DNA of 64,000 nucleotides from Oscillospiraceae bacterium (GCA_015065545.1 SVQA01000002.1:1-64000); one strand, 5' to 3'; shown: positions 42,179-52,517, counted from the stretch's first letter. The notes: generated by a model from the sequence alone, not told the origin. Numbers and translations are program-made.

Positions 42179-43963
42179 ATGGCAGAATTTATGACAGGTC
42201 TTAAAAGATCCATCTACTGTGGTGATCTGAGAGACAAAAACATCGGTGAAGAAGTAACCGTTTGCGGTTGGGTACAGAAACAGCGTGATCTGGGTCAGCT
42301 TGTTTTTGTGGATCTTCGCGATCGCACAGGTATTGTTCAGCTGGCATTTGACGATAAAACCGACAAAGAAATTTTTGAGAAAGCACAGACCCTGCGCAGC
42401 GAGTATGTAGTATGTGCAAAGGGTACTGTTCGCGAGAGAAGCTCCAAAAACCCCGACATCCCCACAGGCAACATTGAAATCGACGTTTGCGATTTACGAC
42501 TTCTCTCAAAAGCAGAAACCACTCCCTTTGAGATCATTGATGAGCTCAACACCAACGAAGAGCTCCGTCTTCGTTACAGATACCTGGATCTTCGCCGCAG
42601 ACCCCTGCAGAAGAACATTATGATGAGAAGCGAAATCTGCAAATCCGCCCGTGACTATTTCTACGAGAACGGCTTTGTTGAGATTGAAACTCCAATGATG
42701 ATGAAGTCCACTCCCGAGGGTGCCCGTGACTATCTTGTTCCCTCAAGAATTCACAAGGGCTGCTTCTATGCTCTTCCCCAGTCACCCCAGATTTACAAAC
42801 AGCTTCTTATGCTTTCAGGCTTTGACCGCTATATTCAGCTGGCAAGATGCTTCAGAGATGAAGACCTCCGTGCTGACCGTCAGCCTGAGTTCACACAGAT
42901 TGATATGGAGCTTTCTTTCGTTGACGTTGAGGATATACTCGAAATAAACGAAGGTCTTATGAAGCGAATTTTTAAGGATGTTCTCGGTAAGGACCTTGTG
43001 ACTCCTTTTGAGAGAATGAGCTACAAAGAAGCTATGGAGCGATTCGGCTCAGACAAGCCCGACATCCGCTACCAAATGGAGATTCAGAACATTTCCGATA
43101 TGGTAAAGGATTGCGGTTTCGGTGTGTTCACAAGTGCTATTGAAGCAGGCGGTTCTGTTCGTGCAATTGTTGCAAAGAATGCGGCTTCTACCTATACAAG
43201 AAAAGAAATTGACAAATTAACCGAGTACGTTCGTGGTATCGGTGCAAAGGGACTTGCTTTCGTAAGATGGGTAGAGGATGCTCCCTCCTGCTCCTTTGCA
43301 AAGTTTATGGCAGAGGGTGAGCTTGAGGCTATCCTTGACCGCCTCGGTGCCGAGAAAGGCGACGTTGTTCTTTTTGTTGCAGACAAGGACTCTGTTACCC
43401 TTCCCACCCTTGGTGCTCTCCGCGGTATTATTGCAAAGCGTCTTAACATTATCCCCGACGAGTACAAGTTCCTCTGGATTGTAGACTTTCCCTTCTTCGA
43501 GAAGGACGAGGAATCAGGCGAGTGGGTTGCTATGCATCATCCCTTCACAATGCCTAAGGAAGAGTGTCTGGAATACCTGGACACAGATCCCTCAAAGGTT
43601 ATCGCAAAAGCTTACGACCTTACTCTCAACGGCGTTGAGCTTTCTTCAGGCTCTATCCGTATCTCCAACCCCGAGCTTCAGCAGAAGATGTTCCGCGCAC
43701 TCAAAATGACCGACGAAGAGATTGCTCTCAAGTTCGGCTTCCTTGTAGATGCTTACAGATACGGTGCACCTCCTCACGGCGGTATGGGTATCGGTCTTGA
43801 CCGTATTACAATGATTCTCTGCGGTGCAGACTCTCTTCGTGATGTTACCGCCTTCCCCAAGGTACAGAATGCATCCGAGCTTATGTCCCAGTGTCCCTCT
43901 CCTGTTGATAAAGAAAATCTGGATGTATTGGGTCTGGCAATTGTTGCTGACAACAAAGAATAA
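42179..43963 (+). CDS. aspS: Aspartyl-tRNA synthetase
   Basis: AspS charges tRNA-Asp. The 594-residue product has the OB-fold anticodon domain (about residues 10-125), class II catalytic core with FRDEDLRADRQPEFTQID near 222 and GIGLDRITMILCG near 545, and the bacterial GAD insertion (about 295-420) with FVRWVEDAPSCSFAK. Whether it also charges tRNA-Asn is not decided here; an asparagine synthetase is encoded nearby. CGGGAGG precedes ATG 42179. Confidence 0.97.
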   Translation: MAEFMTGLKRSIYCGDLRDKNIGEEVTVCGWVQKQRDLGQLVFVDLRDRTGIVQLAFDDKTDKEIFEKAQTLRSEYVVCAKGTVRERSSKNPDIPTGNIEIDVCDLRLLSKAETTPFEIIDELNTNEELRLRYRYLDLRRRPLQKNIMMRSEICKSARDYFYENGFVEIETPMMMKSTPEGARDYLVPSRIHKGCFYALPQSPQIYKQLLMLSGFDRYIQLARCFRDEDLRADRQPEFTQIDMELSFVDVEDILEINEGLMKRIFKDVLGKDLVTPFERMSYKEAMERFGSDKPDIRYQMEIQNISDMVKDCGFGVFTSAIEAGGSVRAIVAKNAASTYTRKEIDKLTEYVRGIGAKGLAFVRWVEDAPSCSFAKFMAEGELEAILDRLGAEKGDVVLFVADKDSVTLPTLGALRGIIAKRLNIIPDEYKFLWIVDFPFFEKDEESGEWVAMHHPFTMPKEECLEYLDTDPSKVIAKAYDLTLNGVELSSGSIRISNPELQQKMFRALKMTDEEIALKFGFLVDAYRYGAPPHGGMGIGLDRITMILCGADSLRDVTAFPKVQNASELMSQCPSPVDKENLDVLGLAIVADNKE

Positions 43964-43976
43964 CAAAAATTTTCAA

Positions 43977-44002
43977 TACCCCGAGCAGTTTTGTTCGGGG
44001 TA
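43977..44002. other. Hairpin between aspS and metF
   Basis: Eight-base-pair stem TACCCCGA / TCGGGGTA with a 10-base loop. It has no T-run on the plus strand, so it may be an inefficient terminator, a processing site or an mRNA stabiliser. Confidence 0.5.
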
Positions 44003-44026
44003 TAAACAAATAAAGGACGGGATATT

Positions 44027-44890
44027 ATGAAGTTAACCGAACTTTTCGCAAAGGATAAACCCACACTTTCCTTCGAGGTTTTTCCTCCCAAAACTTCCGA
44101 TTTATACGAAAAGGTAGAGCAGGCGACTCTCGATATAGCAAAGCTAAATCCTGATTATATGAGCGTTACCTATGGTGCAGGCGGCGGCACAAGCGAATAC
44201 ACAGTATCAATTGCAAAGGATATAGAAACCACCTACGGTGTTCCCACTCTTGCCCACCTTACCTGCGTTTCTTCCTCAAAAGAAACCGTACACTCACAGC
44301 TTAAAAAGCTTAGAGCAGAGGGCATTGAGAACATCCTTGCTCTTCGTGGAGATATTCCCAAAGAAGGCAACCACTCCACCGACTATAAGTACGCCTCTGA
44401 GCTTATTCGTGAAATCGTGGATTTCGGCGGATTCTGTATTGGCGGTGCCTGTTACCCCGAAGGACATCTTGAAAGCGAATCCTTGGACGCAGATATTGTA
44501 AACATCGGCAAAAAGGTGGAGGCAGGCTGTTCTTTCCTCACAACCCAGATGTTTTTTAACAATGACATTCTCTACAGTTACATAGACAAGCTCCACCGCA
44601 AGGGTATTTTTGTTCCCATTGTAGCAGGAATTATGCCCATTACAAATGCCCGTCAGATTATGCGTTCCTGCGAGCTTTCGGGTACAGTACTGCCCAAACG
44701 GTTTATTAAAATTGCCGAGCGCTACGGCGATAACCCTGCGGCTATGAAACAAGCAGGTATTGCCTATGCTACCGAACAGATTATTGACCTCTATGCCTCG
44801 GGCATTAAAAATGTTCATGTTTATTCTATGAACAAGCCCGATGTTGCCGCAGAGATTCAGCGAAATCTCTCTGAGATAATCAGGAATTAA
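44027..44890 (+). CDS. metF: Methylenetetrahydrofolate reductase
   Basis: MetF reduces 5,10-methylene-THF to 5-methyl-THF with a flavin. The 287-residue TIM-barrel product has the family motifs SFEVFPPK near residue 15, VTYGAGGGT near 47, ALRGDIPK near 107, and AGGSFLTTQMFF-like AGCSFLTTQMFF. Length is normal. It starts at ATG 44027 after AAAGGA and is followed two bases after its stop by the MetH activation gene; the four genes to thpR form one operon, feeding methyl groups to MetH. Confidence 0.95.
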   Translation: MKLTELFAKDKPTLSFEVFPPKTSDLYEKVEQATLDIAKLNPDYMSVTYGAGGGTSEYTVSIAKDIETTYGVPTLAHLTCVSSSKETVHSQLKKLRAEGIENILALRGDIPKEGNHSTDYKYASELIREIVDFGGFCIGGACYPEGHLESESLDADIVNIGKKVEAGCSFLTTQMFFNNDILYSYIDKLHRKGIFVPIVAGIMPITNARQIMRSCELSGTVLPKRFIKIAERYGDNPAAMKQAGIAYATEQIIDLYASGIKNVHVYSMNKPDVAAEIQRNLSEIIRN

Positions 44891-44892
44891 CT

Positions 44893-45486
44893 ATGAGCGA
44901 TATTAAAGTTATTACTGCAGATATAAATAATCTTTGTGTCCCTTGTAAAGATATTATGCTTTACAGCGGATGCCGAAACTCTACCGACGAAAAACTCACC
45001 GCTCTTTGTAAAGAGTGTCTTGAAGAGCTAAGAGAAGCGCTCACTCTTCGTGCGGTTTACACCGAGGTTTCTGTAAACTACGACGGTGATTCTGTAGATT
45101 TTGGCTTTTACAAAGCCGAGAGCAAATCCCTCAGTAAATTCCTCGGTGACTGCTCAAAGGTTTACTTCTTTGCCGCCACAATCGGCATCGGTGCCGATAT
45201 GCTTATAAGTCGTTACAGCACCCTGTCCCCTTCAAAAGCAGTTATTACAGACGGCTGTGCAACCGCAGCTATCGAGTGCTTTTGCGACTATCTGTGCAGT
45301 GAGGTTTTCGGTGTTCCTGAACAAGAAAGATTTTCTCCCGGCTATGGAGATTTACCTCTTTCTATGCAACCCGAAATTCTCGCCTTGCTTTCATCACACA
45401 TTAACATCGGTCTTTCTATGACCGACTCAATGCTTTTAACCCCCACAAAATCCGTTACTGCAATCGTAAAATCCCGAAAGGATTGA
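44893..45486 (+). CDS. Stand-alone MetH activation-domain protein
   Basis: The 197-residue product corresponds to the C-terminal AdoMet-binding activation domain of cobalamin-dependent methionine synthase, which helps reductive remethylation of oxidised cobalamin. The signature RFSPGYGDLPLSMQ and the LTPTKSVTAIV tail are present. It is encoded separately, immediately before metH, which lacks this domain. The stop of metF and this ATG are two bases apart. Confidence 0.88.
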   Translation: MSDIKVITADINNLCVPCKDIMLYSGCRNSTDEKLTALCKECLEELREALTLRAVYTEVSVNYDGDSVDFGFYKAESKSLSKFLGDCSKVYFFAATIGIGADMLISRYSTLSPSKAVITDGCATAAIECFCDYLCSEVFGVPEQERFSPGYGDLPLSMQPEILALLSSHINIGLSMTDSMLLTPTKSVTAIVKSRKD

Positions 45487-45491
45487 TACAT

Positions 45492-47903
45492 ATGAATATA
45501 AAAGAAAAACTCGGAAAAGAACTCTTGTTCTTTGATGGTGCTATGGGTACCGAACTTCAGAAAAGAGGACTTAAAACAGGCGAACTTCCCGAACGTCTTA
45601 ACATAACAAATCCCGAAGCTATCACCGAAATCCACCGCTCTTATCTTGAGGCAGGTTCAGATATTATCAGCACCAACACCTTCGGTGCAAATCCTCTTAA
45701 ATTTTCAGAGGATGAGCTTGAAGCTGTTATTAACGCCGCTCTTGATTGTGCGAAGAAAGCAGTCACCTCTGTTGGCGGTAAAGAGCGTTTTATTGCTCTG
45801 GATATTGGCCCTTTGGGCAAGATACTCAAACCCTTCGGCGACCTTTACTTTGAGGATGCAGTAGAAGCCTTTGCAAAGGTTATCCGCATAGGCTCAAAGG
45901 GTGCCGACCTTGTTCTTATCGAAACAATGAACGACGCTTACGAGACAAAAGCCGCTGTTCTTGCCGCAAAAGAAAACTGCGACCTTCCCATATTCGTCAC
46001 CAACGTTTACGACGAAAAAGAAAAGCTCATGACAGGTGCCGATGCCCTTTCTATGATTGCACTTCTTGAAGGCTTGGGTGTGGATGCCATCGGTATGAAC
46101 TGCTCCTTAGGACCCAAGAAGATGAACGAAATTCTCCGCACCTTTGCACAGTTCTCATCCACACCTCTTATGATAAACCCCAACGCAGGTCTGCCCCGAA
46201 GCGAGCAGGGAAAAATCGTTTTTGATGTTACTCCCGAAGAATATGCAAAAGAAATGGTAATCTCTGCAGAAATCGGAGCATCCGTTATTGGCGGTTGCTG
46301 TGGTACAACTCCTGAATATATAAAGACAGCTCACGATTTACTTAAAGACACAAAACTCAATCCTATTACAAAGAAAAACCACACTCTTGTTTCTTCCTAT
46401 ACCCATACAGTTGAGTTTGCCGACACTCCCGTAATAATCGGTGAGCGTATTAACCCCACAGGCAAAAAGAAGGTTAAGGAAGCCTTACGCGCAGGCGACT
46501 ACGCCTTTATTATGCGCGAAGGACTTTTTCAGCAGCAGGCAGGTGCACAGGTGCTTGACGTAAACTGCGGTCTGCCCGAAATTGACGAACCTGCGGTTAT
46601 GAAAAAGGTTATAGAAGATTTGCAGGGAGTCTGCGATGCTCCCTTGCAGATTGACACCTCTGACCCTCAGGCTTTAGAGAAAGCTCTGCGAATTTACAAC
46701 GGCAAACCCATGATAAACTCTGTAAACGGCAAAGAGGAATCTATGAAAGCTGTGTTCCCTCTTGCAAAAAAATACGGGGGTGTTATTGTTGCACTTACCC
46801 TTGACGAAGACGGCATTCCCGAAACCGCAAAGGGACGAGTAGAAATCGCCAAAAAGATAATAAAAACAGCCGAAAGCTACGGAATAGACAAAAAAGATAT
46901 TATTGTAGACACTTTAACAATGGCAATCAGTGCAGACGAAAATGCCGCAAAGGTAACTTTAGAAGCTATCAGAGAACTCTCGGATACAGGAATTAAGACC
47001 GTTTTAGGAGTTTCCAACATCTCCTTCGGTCTGCCCCATAGAGATTATGTAAATTCCAAATTCTTCTCTCTTGCTCTTAAATGCGGACTTTCCTCGGCAA
47101 TTATGAATCCTCACTCTGAGAATATGATGAATGCTTGCCGCAAGGATTTTGAAGGATACAACAGCTCTTCTGATACACCAGCCGAACTGCAGACATTCGC
47201 AAAAAACATTATAGACAAGGTTATGTCTATGGAAGATACAGGTAACATCATACCTGCCCACACAGGTAATCTTACTCTTAAGGATGCCATTATTTCGGGA
47301 CTTTGCGAAGAAAGTTCACTCCTTGCAAAAGAACTCCTCAAAAATTCTGCTCCTCTTGATGTAGTAAACTCCCACATCATTCCTGCTCTTGATGTAGTAG
47401 GCTCCGGCTTTGAAGCAGGCAAAGTCTATCTCCCCCAGCTTCTTATGAGCGCCGAAGCCGCAAAGTCAGCATTTGCAGAAGTTAAGGATGTACTCTCAAA
47501 GTCTGCCGATACTTCCGAAAAAGGCGAAAAAATAATTGTTGCCACAGTCCGCGGCGATATTCACGACATCGGAAAAAACATCGTTAAAATACTGCTGGAA
47601 AACTACGGCTATGATGTTTTGGATTTGGGCAAGGATGTGCCTGAAGAAGCCATCCTTGAAACCGTTTTAAAAACAGGTGCAACCTTAGTTGCTCTTTCTG
47701 CACTTATGACCACCACAGTTCCCTCTATGGAACGTACCATAAAACTCCTGCGAGAAAAAGCTCCCTTGGCAAAAGTCACCGTCGGCGGTGCCGTGCTCTC
47801 TCAGGAATATGCAGATATGATAGGTGCAGACTATTACTCAAAGGACGCTATGGGTGCGGTGCGTATTGCCGAAAAGCATTTCAAGGCTTTAAATAGTGAG
47901 TAA
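45492..47903 (+). CDS. metH: Cobalamin-dependent methionine synthase, without activation domain
   Basis: MetH transfers methyl from 5-methyl-THF to homocysteine. The 803-residue product has the homocysteine-binding barrel (about 1-300), with zinc cysteines in GMNCSLG near 204 and GGCCGTTP near 269. The pterin-binding barrel follows (about 320-580, IGERINPTGKK). The cobalamin cap and Rossmann domain (about 595-803) has the cobalt ligand motif DIHDIGKN near 691. The AdoMet activation domain is absent and supplied by the gene upstream. I start at ATG 45492, since the in-frame TTG at 45483 lies inside the ribosome-site region. Confidence 0.95.
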   Translation: MNIKEKLGKELLFFDGAMGTELQKRGLKTGELPERLNITNPEAITEIHRSYLEAGSDIISTNTFGANPLKFSEDELEAVINAALDCAKKAVTSVGGKERFIALDIGPLGKILKPFGDLYFEDAVEAFAKVIRIGSKGADLVLIETMNDAYETKAAVLAAKENCDLPIFVTNVYDEKEKLMTGADALSMIALLEGLGVDAIGMNCSLGPKKMNEILRTFAQFSSTPLMINPNAGLPRSEQGKIVFDVTPEEYAKEMVISAEIGASVIGGCCGTTPEYIKTAHDLLKDTKLNPITKKNHTLVSSYTHTVEFADTPVIIGERINPTGKKKVKEALRAGDYAFIMREGLFQQQAGAQVLDVNCGLPEIDEPAVMKKVIEDLQGVCDAPLQIDTSDPQALEKALRIYNGKPMINSVNGKEESMKAVFPLAKKYGGVIVALTLDEDGIPETAKGRVEIAKKIIKTAESYGIDKKDIIVDTLTMAISADENAAKVTLEAIRELSDTGIKTVLGVSNISFGLPHRDYVNSKFFSLALKCGLSSAIMNPHSENMMNACRKDFEGYNSSSDTPAELQTFAKNIIDKVMSMEDTGNIIPAHTGNLTLKDAIISGLCEESSLLAKELLKNSAPLDVVNSHIIPALDVVGSGFEAGKVYLPQLLMSAEAAKSAFAEVKDVLSKSADTSEKGEKIIVATVRGDIHDIGKNIVKILLENYGYDVLDLGKDVPEEAILETVLKTGATLVALSALMTTTVPSMERTIKLLREKAPLAKVTVGGAVLSQEYADMIGADYYSKDAMGAVRIAEKHFKALNSE

Positions 47904-47904
47904 A

Positions 47905-48435
47905 ATGCCCAGACTTTTTGTTGCGATAACCCTTACAAAAGAAATTGCCGACAGTCTTTATTCCTCAGCACTCCTTTTAAGAAACAATAGCACCTATGCA
48001 AACATATCTCGAAAAGAAAATCTGCACTTAACCCTTGCCTTTATCGGCGAGAGTAACAATATCCGCGAAGCCTCCGATGCTTTAAAAGAGATAGATATAA
48101 AGCCCTTTGAGCTTATCTTTGAAGGTTTTGGAGAATTCGCTTCAAGAGACGGCAGTATTTGTTATGCAAAAACAGAGAAAAACAAAACTCTCGAAGCACT
48201 TGCAGAAAGTGTAAGAAAAAACCTGACAGCCAACGGCTTTAAGATTGACACAAAGCCTTTCAAAGCTCACATTACACTTTGCAGGCAGTTTACTCCTGCT
48301 CCCTCTTTCACAAAAGAACTTATGACAAATTTTCTTACAAAAAAGAGTATGCAGATAAACGCAGTTTCTCTTATGCGATCTGACCGCATAAACGGAAAGC
48401 TCACCTACACAGAGGTTTCAAGAAAAGTTTTATAA
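47905..48435 (+). CDS. thpR: RNA 2',3'-cyclic phosphodiesterase (2H family)
   Basis: The 176-residue product has the two HxT/S motifs of the 2H phosphoesterases: HLTLAF near residue 43 and HITLCR near residue 122. The family opens 2',3'-cyclic ends of RNA. Its length is close to that of bacterial ThpR. ATG 47905 lies one base after the metH stop; an in-frame GTG at 47896 overlaps metH. Translation is probably coupled to metH, though a functional link is not obvious. Confidence 0.88.
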   Translation: MPRLFVAITLTKEIADSLYSSALLLRNNSTYANISRKENLHLTLAFIGESNNIREASDALKEIDIKPFELIFEGFGEFASRDGSICYAKTEKNKTLEALAESVRKNLTANGFKIDTKPFKAHITLCRQFTPAPSFTKELMTNFLTKKSMQINAVSLMRSDRINGKLTYTEVSRKVL

Positions 48436-48439
48436 ACAA

Positions 48440-48473
48440 AAATCCACCCGCTTTTTTACGGGTGGATTTCCTT
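48440..48473. terminator. Bidirectional terminator
   Basis: Eleven-base-pair stem AAATCCACCCG / CGGGTGGATTT with an 8-base loop, followed by CCTTTTG, between convergent genes. Confidence 0.85.
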
Positions 48474-48480
48474 TTGCGAT

Positions 48481-49353
48481 TTATTCTAACGATAAAAACA
48501 TATTCTTTGTATTCTGCCAGTCTGTGTAGTCGTAAAAATTTCTGCAACACAAATCAAAAGGTGCGTTCTCCTCATTCACAAGCTCAACACAAACCGCAGG
48601 TCTTTTAAATTCACAGCGAAACCAGTTTTCAAACCCGCCGGAATAAGCTTTAACACCCTTTGTTTCTGCGCAAAGCTTAAGCTTGCAAAGTCTTGAAAGC
48701 TTCTCGGCAAAGGCTTTATCGCCGCCGATTTCTCCGTTACCCTTATCCTTCCAATAAACACATCCGCCGCGAGTATGCAGAGAAATCATTTTTTCAAACT
48801 CATACCTTCTGCAGATTTTCATAAGAAATCGGGTTTCCTTCTCAGAAGCCGGCAGCCCTCCCCCTTTTCTTTCTTGGGGTACATCCTCCCAAAAGTAAGG
48901 AAAGTTCGCATTCAAATTTACTCCCCTTGCATTATCCTTATAAAAGTAAGGAGAAAAATCTTCTGTATTGACCAGAGGCTTTGCCCTTCTAAGCGTAATC
49001 TCCACAGAATCGGGATTGCTCTGAGGCACTATATAAAAAGACATTTTCTCTAACAATCTGCGGATATTTACTCCTTGAAGCAAGAGCTTTTTGCAAAAAA
49101 GCACCGCATAAAACTCCACCGCCTTCAAGAGAAATCCTGTTGTTACATACTCTCTGCCATGTATTGCGGCGGTAACGAGCGCTCTCCTCTCTCCCTTGCC
49201 CAGCCTAAGAAGAAAAATATCCCTGCCCTGCTCACTGCACCCAGCCTTTTCTGCTGAAATAATCTCCGAATACCTTTTTTGAAGGCACTTTACAGCGTAG
49301 CAGGTTCTTGTGTAAGTATATGGGTACTTAGGATTCACTATATAATTATCCAT
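48481..49353 (-). CDS. M14-family zinc carboxypeptidase
   Basis: The 290-residue product carries the M14 zinc ligands His and Glu in AAIHGREYV, a third ligand histidine in SLHTRGG, and the catalytic glutamate in CVELVNEEN. The sequence NPDSVE and the ARGVNLNANFP segment are typical of the gamma-D-glutamyl-diamino acid peptidases that trim peptidoglycan stem peptides. There is no signal peptide, so it is probably cytoplasmic and recycles muropeptides. AGGAG precedes ATG 49353. It may be co-transcribed with the gene upstream (66-base gap). Confidence 0.87.
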   Translation of the reverse strand: MDNYIVNPKYPYTYTRTCYAVKCLQKRYSEIISAEKAGCSEQGRDIFLLRLGKGERRALVTAAIHGREYVTTGFLLKAVEFYAVLFCKKLLLQGVNIRRLLEKMSFYIVPQSNPDSVEITLRRAKPLVNTEDFSPYFYKDNARGVNLNANFPYFWEDVPQERKGGGLPASEKETRFLMKICRRYEFEKMISLHTRGGCVYWKDKGNGEIGGDKAFAEKLSRLCKLKLCAETKGVKAYSGGFENWFRCEFKRPAVCVELVNEENAPFDLCCRNFYDYTDWQNTKNMFLSLE

Positions 49354-49419
49354 AAATTCATCTCCTGTAGTTTTCCTCTACAGAATATGAATATTTACAG
49401 ATGGGAATAACTCTTTATA

Positions 49420-49866
49420 TTAAAGTTTTGCGATATGCTCCTCAACAAATTTTGCCGCAGTATAAACAATCTCTGCACAGGGTCGCTTTTCGTAATACAT
49501 CTTTGTTCTCTCTTCGGGAACAGGTGAAGAAATTTTTTCCTCCAGACCGAGAAGCTCACGGCAAACTATACTGCCGACTTCCTTCTCAAAGTCTGCAAGC
49601 ACCCCTCTTACCTCTTCGTAAAGCTTTATCTTCTCTTCTTTAGCCTCTGCATCAGTGTAGCCATGCAGAAGAGAAAGCACCATTACCGCTCCGCTTACTG
49701 CTCCGCAGACCTCTCGACGTCTTGCAAAGCCTCCGCCAAAGCCCGAAGAAATTTTAACTCCTAAAGAAAAATCTATTCCAAAATCCTCACAAAATGCACC
49801 GAAAACCGCCTGAGAGCAGTTATATCCTTTAAGGAACAGCTCTTTTGCCTTGTCTGCCTTTGTCAT
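49420..49866 (-). CDS. C_GCAxxG_C_C family redox protein
   Basis: The 148-residue product has the family pattern of conserved cysteines: GYNCSQAVFGAFCEDFG near residue 16, VCGAVSGAVMVL near 54, SIVCRELLG near 99, and RPCAEIV near 129. Proteins of this family (after the motif C-GCAxxG-C-C) are small helical proteins with likely bound metal or redox-active cysteines, found in anaerobes. Substrate unknown. Here GCAxxG is present as CGAVSG, a small shift. AGGAGCG precedes ATG 49866. Confidence 0.85.
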   Translation of the reverse strand: MTKADKAKELFLKGYNCSQAVFGAFCEDFGIDFSLGVKISSGFGGGFARRREVCGAVSGAVMVLSLLHGYTDAEAKEEKIKLYEEVRGVLADFEKEVGSIVCRELLGLEEKISSPVPEERTKMYYEKRPCAEIVYTAAKFVEEHIAKL

Positions 49867-49964
49867 AATTCATCGCTCCTTTTTATTTCTATGACTTTTA
49901 TATCACAAATTAAGGAGTTTTACAACAAAAAGCTTTCAGAAGTAAATAAAATTATATAGTGCTA

Positions 49965-49993
49965 TTGTCACTAAAAAAACAATGTGATATAAT
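49965..49993 (+). promoter_or_regulatory. lepA promoter
   Basis: TTGTCA (49965-49970), 17-base spacer, TATAAT (49988-49993), about 30 bases before the start codon. Confidence 0.75.
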
Positions 49994-50026
49994 TATAGTG
50001 TATTTTTATCTTTCGAGGTGATACTC

Positions 50027-51838
50027 TTGGCATTCGATCAGAGTAAAATTAGAAATTTCAGCATTATTGCCCACATCGACCATGGCAAATCAACCCTTGC
50101 CGACCGAATTCTTGAGCACACAAGCTCTGTTACAGAGCGACAGATGCAGGACCAGATTCTTGACGATATGGAGCTTGAGAAGGAACGCGGTATTACAATT
50201 AAAGCAAGAGCGGTTACTCTCAAATACAAAGCCGACGACGGCGAGGAATACACCTTTAACCTTATCGACACCCCCGGCCATGTTGACTTTAACTACGAGG
50301 TTTCCCGCAGCCTTGCCGCTTGCGAGGGTGCAGTACTTGTTGTTGATGCAACTCAGGGTATCGAGGCACAGACTCTTGCTAACACCTACTTGGCTGTTGA
50401 CTCGGGTCTTGAGATTGTTCCCGTAGTAAATAAAATCGACCTTTTAAGTGCCGACCCTGCACGCATTAAAAACGAGATTGAGGATATTATCGGCATTCCT
50501 GCACAGGATGCTCCCGAAATTTCTGCAAAGAACGGCATCAATATCCACTCTGTTATGGAGCGGATTGTTCAGGACGTTCCTGCTCCCGAGGGTGACATCA
50601 GCGCACCCCTGCGAGCTATGATATTCGACAGCATCTACGACAGCTACAAAGGTGTTATTATCTATGTCCGCATTAAAGAAGGACAAATCAGTGTTGGTGA
50701 CGAATTCAAGCTTATGCAGACAGGCTCTGTTTTCTCTGTTGTTGAGCTTGGTAATATGGGTGCTGTTGCCTCACAGCAGAGAGATACCCTTTACGCAGGC
50801 GAGGTTGGTTACATCACCGCCTCAATCAAAACCTTGGGTGATGCAAAGGTTGGCGATACAGTAACCCTTACAAATAATCCTGCAGAGTTTCCTCTGCCCG
50901 GTTACCGCGAGATTCAGTCCATGGTTTACTGCGGTATTTATCCTGCCGATGGTGCAAAATACGGCGACCTTCGTGATGCTCTCGAAAAGTTAAAGCTCAA
51001 CGACGCATCCCTTACTTATGAGGCAGAAACCTCTGTTGCTCTGGGCTTTGGTTTTCGTTGCGGCTTCCTTGGTCTTCTTCACATGGAGATTATTCAGGAG
51101 CGACTGGAAAGAGAATTTAACCTTGACCTTATCACAACTGCTCCTTCCGTTAGCTATAAAATCACACTTACCGACGGCACAGTCAAAATGATTGACAACC
51201 CCACAAACTACCCCGAGCCTTCTCTCATTCAGAGTGCAGAGGAGCCTTTCACAAACGCTCACATCTATGCTCCTTCTGAATATGTTGGTAACATTATGGA
51301 ACTTTGTCAGGAGCGTCGCGGTGTGTTTATCGGTATGACCTACATCGACTCCGACCGTGTGGACATTCACTATGAATTACCTCTTGCGGAAATCGTCTAC
51401 GACTTCTTTGATACTCTTAAATCAAGAACAAGAGGCTATGCTTCCTTTGACTACGAGCTCAAAGAGTACAGACAGAGTCAGCTTGTTAAGCTTGATATTA
51501 TGCTCAACGGCGATGTGGTGGATGCACTTTCCTTTATTATCCACGCAGAAAAAGCATACCCGAGGGCAAGAAAAATGGCAGAAAAGCTCAAGGAGAAAAT
51601 CCCCAGACAGCTCTTCGAGGTTCCCATTCAGGCTTGTATCGGTGGCAAGATTATTGCTCGAGAAACCGTTAAAGCAATGAGAAAAGATGTTCTTGCAAAG
51701 TGCTACGGCGGTGACATCACGAGAAAGAAAAAGCTTCTTGAAAAACAGAAGGAAGGTAAAAAGCGTATGCGCCAGCTGGGTACTGTTGAGGTACCTCAGG
51801 AGGCATTTATGGCTGTGCTCAAGCTTGATACAGACTAA
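50027..51838 (+). CDS. lepA: Elongation factor 4 (LepA)
   Basis: LepA is a ribosome-associated GTPase that can back-translocate stalled ribosomes. The 603-residue product has G1 [11 protein letters not shown]3 DTPGHVDF, G4 NKID, the EF-G-like domains, and the LepA-specific C-terminal domain ending [13 protein letters not shown]. The start is a TTG at 50027: GAGGTG lies six bases before it, and the GTG at 50018 is part of that ribosome site. Length is standard. Confidence 0.96.
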   Translation: MAFDQSKIRNFSIIAHIDHGKSTLADRILEHTSSVTERQMQDQILDDMELEKERGITIKARAVTLKYKADDGEEYTFNLIDTPGHVDFNYEVSRSLAACEGAVLVVDATQGIEAQTLANTYLAVDSGLEIVPVVNKIDLLSADPARIKNEIEDIIGIPAQDAPEISAKNGINIHSVMERIVQDVPAPEGDISAPLRAMIFDSIYDSYKGVIIYVRIKEGQISVGDEFKLMQTGSVFSVVELGNMGAVASQQRDTLYAGEVGYITASIKTLGDAKVGDTVTLTNNPAEFPLPGYREIQSMVYCGIYPADGAKYGDLRDALEKLKLNDASLTYEAETSVALGFGFRCGFLGLLHMEIIQERLEREFNLDLITTAPSVSYKITLTDGTVKMIDNPTNYPEPSLIQSAEEPFTNAHIYAPSEYVGNIMELCQERRGVFIGMTYIDSDRVDIHYELPLAEIVYDFFDTLKSRTRGYASFDYELKEYRQSQLVKLDIMLNGDVVDALSFIIHAEKAYPRARKMAEKLKEKIPRQLFEVPIQACIGGKIIARETVKAMRKDVLAKCYGGDITRKKKLLEKQKEGKKRMRQLGTVEVPQEAFMAVLKLDTD

Positions 51839-51859
51839 TTTATTTAATAGCCCATATAC

Positions 51860-51900
51860 AAAAGGCTGTCCCACATTTTGTGAGACAGCCTTTTGTTTTT
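51860..51900. terminator. Bidirectional terminator
   Basis: Stem AAAAGGCTGTC / GACAGCCTTTT with inner CACA/TGTG pairing, followed by GTTTTT, between lepA and the convergent GtrA gene. Confidence 0.8.
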
Positions 51901-51912
51901 ATTCATATCGTA

Positions 51913-52515
51913 TCAGAATATTTTAGAAACGGTATCAACTACCCAGAAGGAAATTGAAACAAGTGCTACCGCACCGCAGATAACCATAAGGGTACTTCCG
52001 ATAAGCTTGTCCTTTGCTCTTGCTCCGACAGACTCTTTCTCTTCCTTTTTGTCCTTTTTCTCCTTCTTGCTCTTTTTATCTTCTCTGTTTTTAAAAATAA
52101 AAAGTTTGCTGAAGATGTAGTTTACCACAAGCACAACAACGCTTACAACCATTGTTGCCACAGTGATGTTCATTAAGGTAACCTCGCAGATAAGCGGAAT
52201 TCCCACAAGCTCAATCAGACTTGCCACCGCTCTTGCAGAGATAAATGCAATAAACTCAATTCCGACTATATCTTTGCGAAAACTCTTGCTCTCAAAAACA
52301 ACCAGCTTGTTGGGCGGAAAAGCAAAGAGGATTGTTATGATAAGAGAAAGTGCTGTAATAAACACATCACGAAGTACTCCTTCGCTCATAAAACCTGCAA
52401 ACAGATTTTCAAAAATAACCGTAGTACCCCAACGAACCAGGGTTGTAAGACCGCCAACTATAATATAGTTGATGATTTCTTTGTGCTTTTTATAGATGTT
52501 AAGTAACTTTTCCAT
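51913..52515 (-). CDS. GtrA-like flippase with basic insert
   Basis: The 200-residue product has four GtrA-type membrane spans (about residues 13-40, 48-72, 85-110, 115-138), a lysine/glutamate-rich stretch (about 140-165), and a further hydrophobic segment near the C terminus, one more than usual. GtrA/GtcA proteins are thought to flip undecaprenyl-phosphate sugar across the membrane. It follows the GT2 gene by two bases, in the order typical of such pairs. The extra hydrophobic tail is unusual. Confidence 0.87.
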   Translation of the reverse strand: MEKLLNIYKKHKEIINYIIVGGLTTLVRWGTTVIFENLFAGFMSEGVLRDVFITALSLIITILFAFPPNKLVVFESKSFRKDIVGIEFIAFISARAVASLIELVGIPLICEVTLMNITVATMVVSVVVLVVNYIFSKLFIFKNREDKKSKKEKKDKKEEKESVGARAKDKLIGSTLMVICGAVALVSISFWVVDTVSKIF

Positions 52516-52517
52516 AA

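Noticed and set aside
43964-44026. SAM or cobalamin riboswitch before metF-metH
   Set aside because: Only 63 bases are available and hold a simple hairpin; no S-box or B12-box motifs.
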